The notes: a model not told the origin generated them from the letters alone. Counted from the first letter of the stretch, positions 29,011-38,548 are shown. The stretch: DNA of 64,000 nucleotides from UBA7328 sp965247965 (GCA_965247965.1 OZ252053.1:186001-250000), one strand, 5' to 3'. Made by a program: numbers and translations.

Positions 29011-29174
29011 GGGACGTATAGACTATAATTGCTCACGAAATCAAAAGATCAGCATAAAAACGATAAGTCATTTATTTACCATTCCTTCGCTTCGCAATTC
29101 GAAATTAAATCTTAATATTTACTAAAACTCGACGTACCCTTTGGGTATTTTCCATTTAACAACGTTTTAGTGTC

Positions 29175-29210
29175 ATCGCGAATGATTTCTTACGCTTAAG
29201 ATTTCGCGAT
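29175..29210. promoter_or_regulatory. Bulged stem-loop in divergent intergenic region
   Basis: Outer arms ATCGCGAA (29175-29182) and TTCGCGAT (29203-29210) enclose an inner TCTTA-CGC-TAAGA stem; a short T-run follows. It lies between two divergently read genes, so a terminator role is not obvious and it may be an operator or leader structure. The rest of the 304-bp gap shows nothing else. Confidence 0.45.
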
Positions 29211-29314
29211 ATTTTTAACTTAATTGGTATATATATGCCCACTTTCAATTAATATTATGCGTTCAGAATCAAAAACGTCTGATTTCGATTATTCATATTC
29301 ATATTTGATACGAC

Positions 29315-29884
29315 ATGAAAAATAGTATTTGTTTGGCCCTATTGCTTTGCCTCGCAATTAATACTTTAAGCAGCCAAAGAACCAGGACACGGGACAGGGA
29401 TCGCAGGGATAGCAGGCACCAGCAAGACGATATTCGACAAAACCTTTGGTACGGCATTAGTATTGGCAATCTCTTCTTTTTCGGAGACTTTTCTATTTCC
29501 GGTAAATTTCAAGCAGGGTACAAGCCGGTGGATCAAGTTTCTGTGGGTTTGCAAGCAAAGATTTACTACGACTTTGTAAACAATGTTGGCGCCGATTTCA
29601 GCACATTGACTTATGGAGTCGGGCCGGAGGTCCGATTAAAAATATCTGAAAACTTCTATGCCATTGGTGAGTATAACATTACGTCACTTCAAAACGTACC
29701 CAGTCGCAGACCTCCGAACAGGGTAAGTTTAAATTTTCCAAGTGCTGGAATCGGCTATCAGCAAGGAAGAGGGCCCTGGAAATTTGGCGCCCAAATTTTG
29801 TTCATCTTTAGTGATGAAGCGCGAGATCCATTTCATTTGAACAGATCGGTGGATTATTGGATTGATTTTAATTATAATTTTTAG
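29315..29884 (+). CDS. Small outer-membrane beta-barrel-like protein
   Basis: The product is 189 residues with a signal peptide (ending NTLSSQ), then a short Arg/Asp-rich stretch (RTRTRDRDRRD). The rest alternates amphipathic beta strands with turns (YGISIGNLFFFGDFSISGKFQAGY begins the series) and ends in an aromatic residue (FNYNF), the usual outer-membrane barrel C-terminus. Probably an eight-stranded barrel; no specific family recognised. Confidence 0.65.
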   Translation: MKNSICLALLLCLAINTLSSQRTRTRDRDRRDSRHQQDDIRQNLWYGISIGNLFFFGDFSISGKFQAGYKPVDQVSVGLQAKIYYDFVNNVGADFSTLTYGVGPEVRLKISENFYAIGEYNITSLQNVPSRRPPNRVSLNFPSAGIGYQQGRGPWKFGAQILFIFSDEARDPFHLNRSVDYWIDFNYNF

Positions 29885-30007
29885 CATTGTAAATCAGCCC
29901 AATAAATTGGGCTGCCCATTCGGGCTACCAATCCGACTACGTTAAAACTTCGTCGAACCGGTTTATTGGCGGCATTTTATCTTCTCATAAAAAAGATAGG
30001 GCAGAAA

Positions 30008-32026
30008 TCACAACCTATAACTCGCCATAACATAAAAATGCCGAGGAGGCTGCACGCGATAACCTATGCTTTCCACAAAGCCATCAAAATCGAGATCGAT
30101 AGGTGAACCCTCGGTGAAGTAGAGCTTATCAAAAACATTATTGAGCACAAAGCTCATATTGAGATTTTCAACAAGGGTAAAATCCAGTTGAACATTTGTA
30201 ATAAAATGAGACGGTAGAATGAATTCCGGATCGTTAGACAATTCTGTGAATGATTCGCTGAGATATCTTCCCGAGAGACGTAAGGAGGCATTATTCGTAA
30301 AGTTGTATTTGAATACGGGTTGAATTATAAAATCGGGGGCAAAAATATGATCTACATCCGTTAAAGCTTCCGATCCATTATTATATTCTTTAATATTCGT
30401 ATTCATATATGAGGCATTTATCAGAGTAGAGAAGTGATCGTTGACTGTGTACGCCATTTGAAGTTCGACACCTGATCTCATACTGCTTTCCACATTTTGA
30501 CGGATTTCGATATAAGACCTTTCCTGTAAGGCGCCTATCTGTGTAATTTCGTCTTCAAAAGACATGTAAAATGCATTTGTTTTTACTTTCCAATGCCCGT
30601 TCTTATACCGCCAACCTAGTTCAAAGTCATTCACATGTTCTTCCTTTGACACTCCATTTAGTAGGTCCGAACGCGTGGGTTCGCGTCCGCTGCGACCGTA
30701 TGACAAATAGATAGATGATTGCGGATTGATCGCGTAATTCAATCCGACTACGGCATTCAGGAATGTCCAGTTATTCTCAATATTGCGATCCAAATCAAAT
30801 ATCGGATCACCGTTTATACTCATTGACAACGAGCGCAATTCCACATTCGCAAAAGAATTCAGCGAATTCATTTGCCTGTTGTATTTGATGAATGCACTGA
30901 TTTCCGCTTTGTCTGTAAAATCCCTGGTATAAGGTTCCCGCACAAAAGGACTGATGTATTCGAAATTAGTCCGGTCAAAAATATAGCCATGAACACCCAC
31001 ATTCCATGAGTTTCCCTGATCCTCATGCAGTAGATTGGCCATGATTCCGTAATGATCGTTGGTCAGACCGAACATAAATTGCGAACCGTCGAAGGTGAAC
31101 GGGAAGACACCTCCTGCGCCATTGTAGTAGGTTGTTAAATTATAGGACGTACGGTTATTGATACTTTTTGCGTATAGCAATTGCACCATATGCTGTTCGA
31201 AGTCGTCAACGTCGTTGAGGTTATTAAAATTGGTGCGAGGTTCTTCACGGATGGTTTCTATCGGCACGTGCAAATAAGATTGTCCATTCTGAGTCTTTCC
31301 GGAAAAAGCTGTGAGTTTTAAGATGTCCTTTTCCCCAGTACGCCCTCCTGAAAAGAAGAGCGAATAAGAATCGCTACCCGAGTTAAACTTATATCCATCT
31401 GTGCCGGTCCTGGTGAAACGACCGTAAAAGCCAAGGTTATTATCCATTCTTCCTGTGCTCAGCTCTGCGGCCGTGCGCAAGGTGCCGAAACTGCCCACTG
31501 TCAATTGAGCCTCTGCTGAAGGTTTGCGTCCAAAAAGGTTGATCGATTCAAAATTAACGGCTCCTGCATATGACGCCACTCCCCTATTTGAAGCAGCCAC
31601 GCCTCGCTGTATTTGCACGCTCTCAATACTGTTTCCAAAGTCAGAAAAATTGGAGAAAAAAGTGCCGTGGTCAACCATATCGTTGAGCGGCACACCATTC
31701 AGAGTAATATTGACACGGGATTGATCGATGCCTCTCATTCGAAATTGAGAATAATTACCTATGTCCGTACCTCCATCGCTGTATGATACTATCGAGGGGG
31801 ATAATTCCTGGATGAGGACGACAGGATCTTGGCCGACGTAGATTTCTTCGATTTGTTCCTTTGACACATTGCTAAAGGTGAGTGGATCATCTGTAGATGC
31901 CCTTGAAGCCGATATAACAATATTCTCAATGCTGAGAGAATCTGAGTTCGTTTCGGAATCGCTGACCTGAGAAAAAAGAAAGTACGAACAGTAGCAGAGG
32001 CAAAAACTAATTATAACTCGAAGCAT
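30008..32026 (-). CDS. TonB-dependent outer-membrane receptor, probable thiamin-compound importer
   Basis: The product is 672 residues with a signal peptide (ending YFLFSQ). A plug domain runs from about residue 45 to 155 (QDPVVLIQELSPSIVSYSDGG, FRMRGID, LNGVPLND, VQIQRGVAASNRG), then a 22-strand barrel ending with FYVMASYRL. There is no N-terminal carboxypeptidase-like repeat, unlike SusC proteins. The TPP riboswitch directly upstream indicates that expression falls when thiamin pyrophosphate is plentiful, so the likely cargo is thiamin or a precursor. The ligand is inferred only from the riboswitch. Confidence 0.93.
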   Translation of the reverse strand: MLRVIISFCLCYCSYFLFSQVSDSETNSDSLSIENIVISASRASTDDPLTFSNVSKEQIEEIYVGQDPVVLIQELSPSIVSYSDGGTDIGNYSQFRMRGIDQSRVNITLNGVPLNDMVDHGTFFSNFSDFGNSIESVQIQRGVAASNRGVASYAGAVNFESINLFGRKPSAEAQLTVGSFGTLRTAAELSTGRMDNNLGFYGRFTRTGTDGYKFNSGSDSYSLFFSGGRTGEKDILKLTAFSGKTQNGQSYLHVPIETIREEPRTNFNNLNDVDDFEQHMVQLLYAKSINNRTSYNLTTYYNGAGGVFPFTFDGSQFMFGLTNDHYGIMANLLHEDQGNSWNVGVHGYIFDRTNFEYISPFVREPYTRDFTDKAEISAFIKYNRQMNSLNSFANVELRSLSMSINGDPIFDLDRNIENNWTFLNAVVGLNYAINPQSSIYLSYGRSGREPTRSDLLNGVSKEEHVNDFELGWRYKNGHWKVKTNAFYMSFEDEITQIGALQERSYIEIRQNVESSMRSGVELQMAYTVNDHFSTLINASYMNTNIKEYNNGSEALTDVDHIFAPDFIIQPVFKYNFTNNASLRLSGRYLSESFTELSNDPEFILPSHFITNVQLDFTLVENLNMSFVLNNVFDKLYFTEGSPIDLDFDGFVESIGYRVQPPRHFYVMASYRL

Positions 32027-32104
32027 TGGTTAGATCTCTTGAATGATAGAATATCGAGGTGGCCTGGCAGGTGAGATTATCTGTGAAGGAAGAAATGATG
32101 AGGT

Positions 32105-32173
32105 CATTTCCCTACGCCAGCACTACCTGGAATCAGGTTCGATGGGTATAATCTCAGCCGCTGAGGCACCCCA
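32105..32173 (-). promoter_or_regulatory. TPP riboswitch (THI element)
   Basis: Read on the minus strand, 32172 to 32106 contains all conserved blocks in order: GGGGTGCC, GGCTGAGATTATACCC, GAACCTGATTCCAGG, TAGTGCTGGCGTAGGGAA. Consensus TPP aptamers have GGGGTGCC...CTGAGA...TACCC...GAACCTGATC...GCGTAGGGAA. It ends about 80 nt before the TonB-receptor start, leaving room for an expression platform. The optional P3 extension is minimal. Confidence 0.93.
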
Positions 32174-32271
32174 AATGAATTATAGGGTGTAAGGTAACAT
32201 ATTCTGCCAAATAATGTCATAATTGTTTTTCAATTAAACGTGGAAAAAAAATCGTCGACTCTGCTCAATGT

Positions 32272-32880
32272 CTACGACTTGAAGTCATGCAAACCATTCT
32301 TTTCCAATACGTCGAGGACATTCTGCACTCGCCGCTCACCGTACCCTTTAATAACCGCATAAGGCACATCGAGGTCCTCAATTTCCAAAAGATGGCAATC
32401 AAACAAGGTCATTCGATCTTTAGGGTTTTCTCTTTGCGGATCGGGGGTCCAGGGAAGATCAGGATAGCACAACAGGTACAAGTCGGGAAGGTGGCCAGAT
32501 AAATAGTCAATTACTCTTTTTGGGCTTTGCCCGTATTTATATCCGTACCAAATCCATATGGTCAGAAAATCGGTGTCCTGTATAACTATTTGATTATCAG
32601 ATGGATAGGCTTGATTTTCTAAGAACTTTTGTCCTTCTTCAATATTTTTTAAGTCCTCTATTCCGTAAGAAGTGTGATGAGGCACAAAGGGAGTAATGCC
32701 TTGCAGGCCTGCTTGGTCGTCAGACAAGGATCGCTTCCTTTCTCTGCCCGCTAAGTACTCACGCGCAAATTCGGGCACGTGGTGTGCTTTTAATTTAAGA
32801 GCTAGTTTTTCAGAGAGTTGAGATTTTCCCGTGGATTCGGGACCGGTGAATACTATTCTTTTTGGCAAGATAGGTAGCAA
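32272..32880 (-). CDS. NadR-like P-loop kinase
   Basis: The product is 202 residues. The P-loop GPESTGKSQLSEKLA is near residue 13, followed by VPEFAREYLAGR and later IQDTDFLTIWIWYGYKYG, the pattern of the AAA_28 group that includes the ribosylnicotinamide kinase domain of NadR. The nucleotidyltransferase and HTH parts of full NadR are absent. In Bacteroidota, genes of this type often sit beside vitamin receptors and Pnu transporters, and some may phosphorylate thiamin. Here it lies upstream of the TPP riboswitch rather than behind it. The substrate cannot be decided from sequence. Confidence 0.82.
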   Translation of the reverse strand: MLPILPKRIVFTGPESTGKSQLSEKLALKLKAHHVPEFAREYLAGRERKRSLSDDQAGLQGITPFVPHHTSYGIEDLKNIEEGQKFLENQAYPSDNQIVIQDTDFLTIWIWYGYKYGQSPKRVIDYLSGHLPDLYLLCYPDLPWTPDPQRENPKDRMTLFDCHLLEIEDLDVPYAVIKGYGERRVQNVLDVLEKNGLHDFKS

Positions 32881-32962
32881 AATTGATTTGATTACATGGC
32901 CTTGAAAAATAAATTTGCGATTTACCTAAAAACTAACGGGTTGTCGACGCCAATGGTCGCCG

Positions 32963-33832
32963 TTACAGGGCCTCTTTCATCATTTGACCGATGTGGGCTG
33001 GGGATTCTACTACGGTGATCCCGCATTCGCTCAGGATTCGCATTTTCGCTTCAGCGGTGTCGTCTTCTCCTCCTATGATGGCACCGGCATGCCCCATAGT
33101 TCTTCCTTTGGGAGCTGTCTGGCCTGCAATGAAACCTACAACTGGTTTGGAGCCGTTTTCCTTAACCCAATGGGCTGCGTCTGCCTCCATTCCTCCACCG
33201 ATTTCTCCGATCATTATAATACCATCCGTATCGGCATCATTCATAAATAATTCCACTGCTTCCTTTGTCGATGTTCCGATTATCGGATCCCCGCCTATTC
33301 CTATACACGTGCTTTGGCCCATTCCTGCTTTGGTCACCTGGTCGACAGCTTCGTAGGTGAGCGTACCTGATCTCGAGACTATTCCTATGCGACCTGGGCG
33401 GTGAATGAATCCAGGCATAATTCCCAATTTTGCTTCACCTGGCGTGATGACTCCAGGACAATTGGGCCCCACCAATCTACAGTCCCGGTCTTCGATATAG
33501 GCCTTCACTTTGATCATATCTTGGATCGGAATACCCTCGGTAATACACACGATTACCTTTATGCCTGCCTCGGCAGCTTCCATTACGGCATCACCGGCAA
33601 ACTTTGGCGGTACGAAAATGATCGAAGTGTCGGCACCGACTTTGACTACTGCTTCCGCTACCGTATTAAAAACCGGCTTGCCGAGGTGGGTTTGGCCGCC
33701 TTTGCCTGGTGTAACGCCGCCTACGATGTTGGTCGGTTTGTATTCGATCATTTGTTCGGCGTGAAAGGTTCCTTCTTTTCCTGTGAGGCCCTGTACAACT
33801 ATTTTGGACTCTTTATTTACAAGTACGCTCAT
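32963..33832 (-). CDS. sucD: Succinyl-CoA ligase, alpha subunit
   Basis: The product is 289 residues, usual length. With SucC it interconverts succinyl-CoA and succinate in the TCA cycle with ATP or GTP formation. The CoA-binding Rossmann part starts NKESKIVVQGLTGKEGTFHAEQM; VGPNCPGVI is the conserved cysteine loop and H248 in MGHAGAIIGG is the phosphorylated histidine. sucC is not adjacent, which is common in Bacteroidota. Confidence 0.97.
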   Translation of the reverse strand: MSVLVNKESKIVVQGLTGKEGTFHAEQMIEYKPTNIVGGVTPGKGGQTHLGKPVFNTVAEAVVKVGADTSIIFVPPKFAGDAVMEAAEAGIKVIVCITEGIPIQDMIKVKAYIEDRDCRLVGPNCPGVITPGEAKLGIMPGFIHRPGRIGIVSRSGTLTYEAVDQVTKAGMGQSTCIGIGGDPIIGTSTKEAVELFMNDADTDGIIMIGEIGGGMEADAAHWVKENGSKPVVGFIAGQTAPKGRTMGHAGAIIGGEDDTAEAKMRILSECGITVVESPAHIGQMMKEAL

Positions 33833-33913
33833 TCGCTCGGTTAGTCTTATTCAAATTTTCAGGTATTGTGCTAAAGGATCATTGAGCCCGAAGGCCCGCC
33901 TGCCCCGTGCAGG

Positions 33914-33960
33914 GATCGGTGAGCAAGCTATATGGCTTATCGAAATACAGCTCACCGATC
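33914..33960. repeat. Perfect 11-bp inverted repeat
   Basis: The arms GATCGGTGAGC (33914-33924) and GCTCACCGATC (33950-33960) are separated by 25 nt. They lie in the gap between the ftsB-like gene and sucD on the minus strand. This could be a terminator or attenuator stem, but no T-run follows on the minus strand. Confidence 0.55.
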
Positions 33961-33994
33961 TTTAGGCTCCGCTCCAAGTTCAACGATCTGTATT

Positions 33995-34279
33995 TCATTC
34001 AATGACAAAAACCTCTTCTCCCTCCTTGTGAAGAAAGTACTTTTCTCGCGCATATTTTTCCTTGTGCTCTTCGATGTCCTTTTGTTCCTCTTTTGCTTCT
34101 ACCAACATCTCTTCATACTCTTCCTTTTGATCGTGCAATTTATGGATTTTGTGTTCTACATTTACTTGCTTGATCCAAGAATATTTATCGAAAATTCCGA
34201 TCCACAGAATGAAGGCGACAAGAGAGATTGTGTACTTGTTAACGTAGCCGGAACGTATGACATCTTTCAGATTCATCAC
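33995..34279 (-). CDS. FtsB/DivIC-like septum formation protein
   Basis: The product is 94 residues. Layout: a short cytoplasmic start, one membrane helix (about 17-32, YTISLVAFILWIGIF), then a periplasmic coiled coil rich in E and K, and the conserved end KYFLHKEGEEVFVIE, typical of DivIC/FtsB proteins in Bacteroidota. These bridge FtsQ and FtsL in the divisome. It follows eno by 71 nt on the same strand. Confidence 0.85.
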   Translation of the reverse strand: MMNLKDVIRSGYVNKYTISLVAFILWIGIFDKYSWIKQVNVEHKIHKLHDQKEEYEEMLVEAKEEQKDIEEHKEKYAREKYFLHKEGEEVFVIE

Positions 34280-34350
34280 TGCCGTAATTCTAAATTATTA
34301 ATTATTAATTATGCGCTGATGTACAGCGGTGTGCGTAAAGATATTAAATT

Positions 34351-35634
34351 TTATCGTAATATATCACGCCCTGGATAATAGGCCAATTCGTCCAATTCTT
34401 CTTCTATTCTTAGCAATTGATTGTACTTGGCCACACGGTCACTTCTTGAGGCTGAGCCGGTTTTTATTTGCCCTGTGTTCAACGCAACGGCTAAATCAGA
34501 TATGGTCGTGTCTTCTGTTTCTCCGCTTCTGTGGCTTATTACTGAGGTGTACGAGTTTCGAGTGGCCAGATTTACAGTTTCAATAGTTTCTGAAAGAGAG
34601 CCGATCTGATTTACCTTTATCAGAATAGAATTAGCGGCTTTTTCGTCAATGCCCTTCCGCAGACGATTCACATTTGTCACAAACAAATCATCTCCGACCA
34701 ATTGCACTTTGTCACCAATGCTCTTATTTAGGTCCTTCCAGCCTGTCCAATCGTCTTCATCGAGACCATCTTCAATAGAAAATATCGGGTACTTCTTAAT
34801 CCATTCGGACCAATACGAGACCATATCACTAGTGCTCAGTTCTTCTCCGGATGACTTATGCAGCCGATAAACACCCTTTTTAGAATCATAAAATTCCGAA
34901 GCCGCCGCATCCATTGCGATCATAATATCTTCTCCTGGTCGGTAACCTGCTTTCTCAATTGATTCGAGCACGATCTGAAGAGCCTCCTCGTTGCTTTTTA
35001 TATTGGGAGCAAATCCTCCTTCGTCGCCCACGTTAGTAGAGTAGCCTTTTGATTTGAGCACTTTTTTTAGAGTATGAAAGGTTTCTACTCCTTTTCGAAG
35101 GGCTTCTGAGAATGTATCGGCACCAATGGGAACGATCATAAACTCCTGAAAATCAATGCTGTTGTCGGCATGGCTGCCACCATTGAGTATATTCATCATC
35201 GGTACGGGAAGAGTATGAGCAGAGACTCCGCCAAGATATCGATACAAAGGCATGTTCAATTCCGAAGCTGCTGCTTTCGCACAGGCTAGTGAAACTCCGA
35301 GAATGGCATTCGCACCGAGATTCGACTTATTAGGCGTTCCATCCAACTCGAGCATCAGATGATCAATATATAGCTGATCAAATACATCCACACCGATAAG
35401 CTCATTAAAAATGGTACCGTTCACATTTTCCAATGCTTTTAAGACTCCTTTACCCAGATATGAATCTTTGTCGTCGTCGCGAAGTTCGACAGCCTCGTAT
35501 TTCCCAGTAGAAGCGCCAGAGGGCACCGCCGCCCGTCCGAAACATTCGGTTTCGGTCATTACTTCTACTTCAATGGCAGGATTTCCCCGTGAATCTAAAA
35601 TTTGTCTACCGACAATATCAATAATCTCGCTCAT
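34351..35634 (-). CDS. eno: Enolase
   Basis: The product is 427 residues. It converts 2-phosphoglycerate to phosphoenolpyruvate. The signature strands are clear: RQILDSRGNPAIEVEV, GRAAVPSGASTGKYEA, the metal- and substrate-binding SIEDGLDEDDW, VGDDLFVTN, ILIKVNQIGSLSETI, SHRSGETED and IKTGSASRSDRVAKYN. The ATG overlaps the carA stop by 4 nt, so the two are translationally coupled, an uncommon but metabolically neutral pairing. Confidence 0.98.
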   Translation of the reverse strand: MSEIIDIVGRQILDSRGNPAIEVEVMTETECFGRAAVPSGASTGKYEAVELRDDDKDSYLGKGVLKALENVNGTIFNELIGVDVFDQLYIDHLMLELDGTPNKSNLGANAILGVSLACAKAAASELNMPLYRYLGGVSAHTLPVPMMNILNGGSHADNSIDFQEFMIVPIGADTFSEALRKGVETFHTLKKVLKSKGYSTNVGDEGGFAPNIKSNEEALQIVLESIEKAGYRPGEDIMIAMDAAASEFYDSKKGVYRLHKSSGEELSTSDMVSYWSEWIKKYPIFSIEDGLDEDDWTGWKDLNKSIGDKVQLVGDDLFVTNVNRLRKGIDEKAANSILIKVNQIGSLSETIETVNLATRNSYTSVISHRSGETEDTTISDLAVALNTGQIKTGSASRSDRVAKYNQLLRIEEELDELAYYPGRDILR

Positions 35635-36746
35635 CGATTAGTTTTTATCATATTCATAAAATCGTCGAACAGATACCTCGAATCATGTGGACCAGGTGAA
35701 GCCTCGGGGTGATACTGTACCGACATAGCAGGTTTGGATTTGTGTCTCAGACCTTCAACAGACTCATCGTTAAGATTGACATGTGTAATTTCTATTATCT
35801 CGCTGCTATTTTCCACTGCTGTCCTGTCCACTGCAAATCCGTGATTTTGAGTTGTAATTTCGCAATGTCCGGAAATTACATTTTTTACAGGGTGATTTAT
35901 ACCTCGATGGCCGTTATGCATTTTGAATGTAGGTATATCAAGTGCTCTGGCCAATAACTGGTGGCCAAGGCATATTCCAAATATGGGTTTGCCAAGGTCA
36001 AGAATTTTTTTAATGAGATCGACCGCATAGTCCATGACACCGGGATCTCCAGGGCCATTGGATAAAAAATAACCATCCGGATTCCAATCTTCTATTTCTG
36101 AAATATCCGTTTTGGCGTTATACACTTTGAGATAACAATTTCTTTTTGTGAAGCATCTGAGGATATTCTTTTTGGTTCCGTAGTCGATGACCGCTACCCT
36201 GTATCCTGTATTTTCTTTGCCCAGTTCATATGTTTTTGATGTGCTCACCTTGCTCGCGAGTTCGAGGCCTTTCATACTCGGCACCTTGGCGAGATCTTTT
36301 TTCAGTTTTGGTATATCTGACGAATATTCTGAAGTAGCTATTAAAGCATTCATGGCTCCTTTATCTCGTATATGACGGACGAGCGCTCGGGTGTCTATAT
36401 CCGAAATGACCCTTATCTTCTCATCAGCGAAATAGTTTTCTACATCTCCATTGGCCAAACTTCGCGAATATTCCGTTGTAAAATTTTTACAGATCAATCC
36501 GGCGATCTGCATATTTTCCGATTCTACTTCATACTCATTAACTCCGTAATTCCCAATATGGGCATTCGTAGTGATGAGCAATTGACCAAAGAAGGATGGA
36601 TCCGTAAATACTTCCTGGTAGCCCGTCATGCCTGTAGTGAAACAAATTTCTCCTGCAGAGCATCCATGTTGTCCATACGAACGACCATGAAAAACGGTAC
36701 CATCTTCAAGGAGAAGAACCGCAGATCGTTCTGAGGAGTTGTTCAT
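35631..36746 (-). CDS. carA: Carbamoyl-phosphate synthase, small (glutaminase) subunit
   Basis: The product is 371 residues. It hydrolyses glutamine and passes ammonia to CarB for carbamoyl phosphate, feeding arginine and pyrimidine synthesis. The N-terminal domain begins ERSAVLLLEDGTVFHGRSYG. The class I glutaminase domain shows the nucleophile cysteine in FGICLGHQLLA, NHGFAVD, and the H-E pair in VQYHPEASPGPHD. carB is not in the window. Its stop overlaps the eno start. Confidence 0.97.
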   Translation of the reverse strand: MNNSSERSAVLLLEDGTVFHGRSYGQHGCSAGEICFTTGMTGYQEVFTDPSFFGQLLITTNAHIGNYGVNEYEVESENMQIAGLICKNFTTEYSRSLANGDVENYFADEKIRVISDIDTRALVRHIRDKGAMNALIATSEYSSDIPKLKKDLAKVPSMKGLELASKVSTSKTYELGKENTGYRVAVIDYGTKKNILRCFTKRNCYLKVYNAKTDISEIEDWNPDGYFLSNGPGDPGVMDYAVDLIKKILDLGKPIFGICLGHQLLARALDIPTFKMHNGHRGINHPVKNVISGHCEITTQNHGFAVDRTAVENSSEIIEITHVNLNDESVEGLRHKSKPAMSVQYHPEASPGPHDSRYLFDDFMNMIKTNR

Positions 36747-36795
36747 TGTCTAAGCCTGATTTTGAAGCCGCGCAAATATATGTTAAAAAGTGTAA

Positions 36796-36948
36796 TTCAA
36801 ATTTGGAATTCTCTATGGCAAATCAGGTGAAGAAGTCTTAAGGGATATGGTCGATAAAGACCTTTGGTTTTACAATGGAATGAAAAGAGAAATCACCGCT
36901 AATTCTGAAAGTGTACATCTAGCGATGAAGGATGTGTTGGATTCTTAA
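36796..36948 (+). other. Unrecognised 50-codon open stretch, possible gene remnant
   Basis: Between carA and rplQ, both on the minus strand, the plus strand has a frame open from 36796 to the TAA at 36946-36948, with an ATG at 36847. The composition (EEVLRDMVDKDLWFYNGMK) looks protein-like, but there is no start in the first half and no family recognised. It may be the 3' end of a decayed gene. Confidence 0.3.
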
Positions 36949-36963
36949 AACCAAATAATATAA

Positions 36964-37431
36964 TCATTCTTCCTCTCCGGAAGCCGCCGCAACCGCAGCC
37001 TTGGCTCCACCTCGTCTACGGCCTCTACGCGTTCTCTTTCCTGGTTTTGCTGCTTTGTCGGCGCTGTATACGCTATTAAAATCTACCAATTCTATCATGG
37101 CCATCTCAGCTCCGTCACCCTTTCTAAAACCCATTCTGATCACTCGTGTATATCCACCAGGCCTATCGCCAACCTGATCTGCCACGGGCCCGAATAGCTC
37201 CGTGATCGCGTGTTTGTCCTGTAGATATGAGAATACCACACGTCGGTTGTGAGTATTATTGGTCTTTCCTTTTGTTATAAGTGGTTCTACGTATTGCCTC
37301 AGGGCTTTTGCCTTAGCCAATGTAGTATCAATGCGTTTATGCTCTATGAGTGAATTTGCAAGATTTTTCAAAAGCGCTTTCCTATGCCCGCTCTTTCTAC
37401 CCAGATGATTGAATTTCTTTCCGTGTCTCAT
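36964..37431 (-). CDS. rplQ: Ribosomal protein bL17
   Basis: The product is 155 residues. The core of about 115 residues starts MRHGKKFNHLGRKSGHRKALLKN and contains the conserved TTLAKAKALR. The C-terminal 35 residues form an Arg/Lys/Ala/Gly-rich tail (KRTRRGRRRGGAKAA) ending in acidic residues, a common Bacteroidota extension. It is the last gene of the ribosomal superoperon, 98 nt after rpoA. Confidence 0.96.
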   Translation of the reverse strand: MRHGKKFNHLGRKSGHRKALLKNLANSLIEHKRIDTTLAKAKALRQYVEPLITKGKTNNTHNRRVVFSYLQDKHAITELFGPVADQVGDRPGGYTRVIRMGFRKGDGAEMAMIELVDFNSVYSADKAAKPGKRTRRGRRRGGAKAAVAAASGEEE

Positions 37432-37529
37432 ACACTTAGGGCATTTTTCCTTTTTAAGATCATTGTTACTTTCTGATTATCCAGCCATGTATTGTTCGCC
37501 ATTCTAATTTATACATGTACCGGTTAAAT

Positions 37530-38528
37530 CTATTCCTCGTCCAGCTTGTATTTGGACAAATCCATTCCGAAAGTAAGTCCCTTTATGCTCAAAAGCTCTT
37601 CGATCTCTACCAGGGACTTTTTGCCAAAGTTTCTAAACTTCAAAAGCTCGTGAGTATCATAGCGCACCAATTCCGAAAGTGAATTGATCTTGGCTGCTTT
37701 AAGACAGTTGTATGCTCTTACTGACAAATCCAAATCCTCCAAAGAAGTCTTCAGCAACTTCCTCATATGGAGAATGTGTTCATCTACCACATCTTCCTGC
37801 CGTGTAGCCTTATCATCGAATGTGATGTTCTCATCAGTGATCAGCATTAAGTGCTGGATCAAAATTTTAGAGGCTTCTTTTACCGCCTCTTCAGGATGAA
37901 TCGTTCCGTCTGTTTTAACCTCCAAGCTAAGTTTTTCATAATCCGTCCTTTGGCCCACCCTTGTATTTTCTATAGTGTACGCTACCTTCTTAATTGGGGT
38001 GTAGATAGAATCCACCGGGATCACTCCGATAGGGGAATCTTTGGGAATATTCTCGTCTGCCGCAACATACCCTCGTCCATAGGTCACTGTGAGTTCCATT
38101 TCCAGGCTTACGAATGGTTCCATGTTGCAAATCACCAAATCCGGATTCATCACTTTAAAAACATTGGTATGGCTTTCAATGTCGCCCGCAAGAAATTGTT
38201 CTTTGCCGCTGACGGTCAAGTATATTTTCTCCTCATTGTTATCTTCATCTTCTACGATTCGCTTTAGCCGCGCTTGCTTAAAATTGAGCACAATATCGAC
38301 TACGTCTTCCACTACCCCTTTTACAGTAGAGAATTCGTGTTCTACGCCTGCCAATCGAATAGCTGAAATAGCACACCCCTCCAAGGACGAAAGCAAAACT
38401 CTTCTAATCGAATTGCCGATAGTCTGTCCAAAACCAGGCTCTAGCGGCTTAAATTCGAAAACACCTTCAAAATCATCCGCTTTTTGAAGTAATATTTTAT
38501 CAGGCTTATGAAAGTTTAAGATACTCAT
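37530..38528 (-). CDS. rpoA: RNA polymerase alpha subunit
   Basis: The product is 332 residues. The N-terminal dimerisation domain shows FEFKPLEPGFGQTIGNSIRRVLLSSLEG and the region around VTYGRGYVAADEN. The C-terminal domain (about 255-320) has LDLSVRAYNCLKAAKINSLSELV, the helix-hairpin-helix that binds UP elements and activators. It lies 20 nt after rpsD. Confidence 0.98.
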   Translation of the reverse strand: MSILNFHKPDKILLQKADDFEGVFEFKPLEPGFGQTIGNSIRRVLLSSLEGCAISAIRLAGVEHEFSTVKGVVEDVVDIVLNFKQARLKRIVEDEDNNEEKIYLTVSGKEQFLAGDIESHTNVFKVMNPDLVICNMEPFVSLEMELTVTYGRGYVAADENIPKDSPIGVIPVDSIYTPIKKVAYTIENTRVGQRTDYEKLSLEVKTDGTIHPEEAVKEASKILIQHLMLITDENITFDDKATRQEDVVDEHILHMRKLLKTSLEDLDLSVRAYNCLKAAKINSLSELVRYDTHELLKFRNFGKKSLVEIEELLSIKGLTFGMDLSKYKLDEE

Positions 38529-38548
38529 ATATTGGGAGTAATTTTTTC

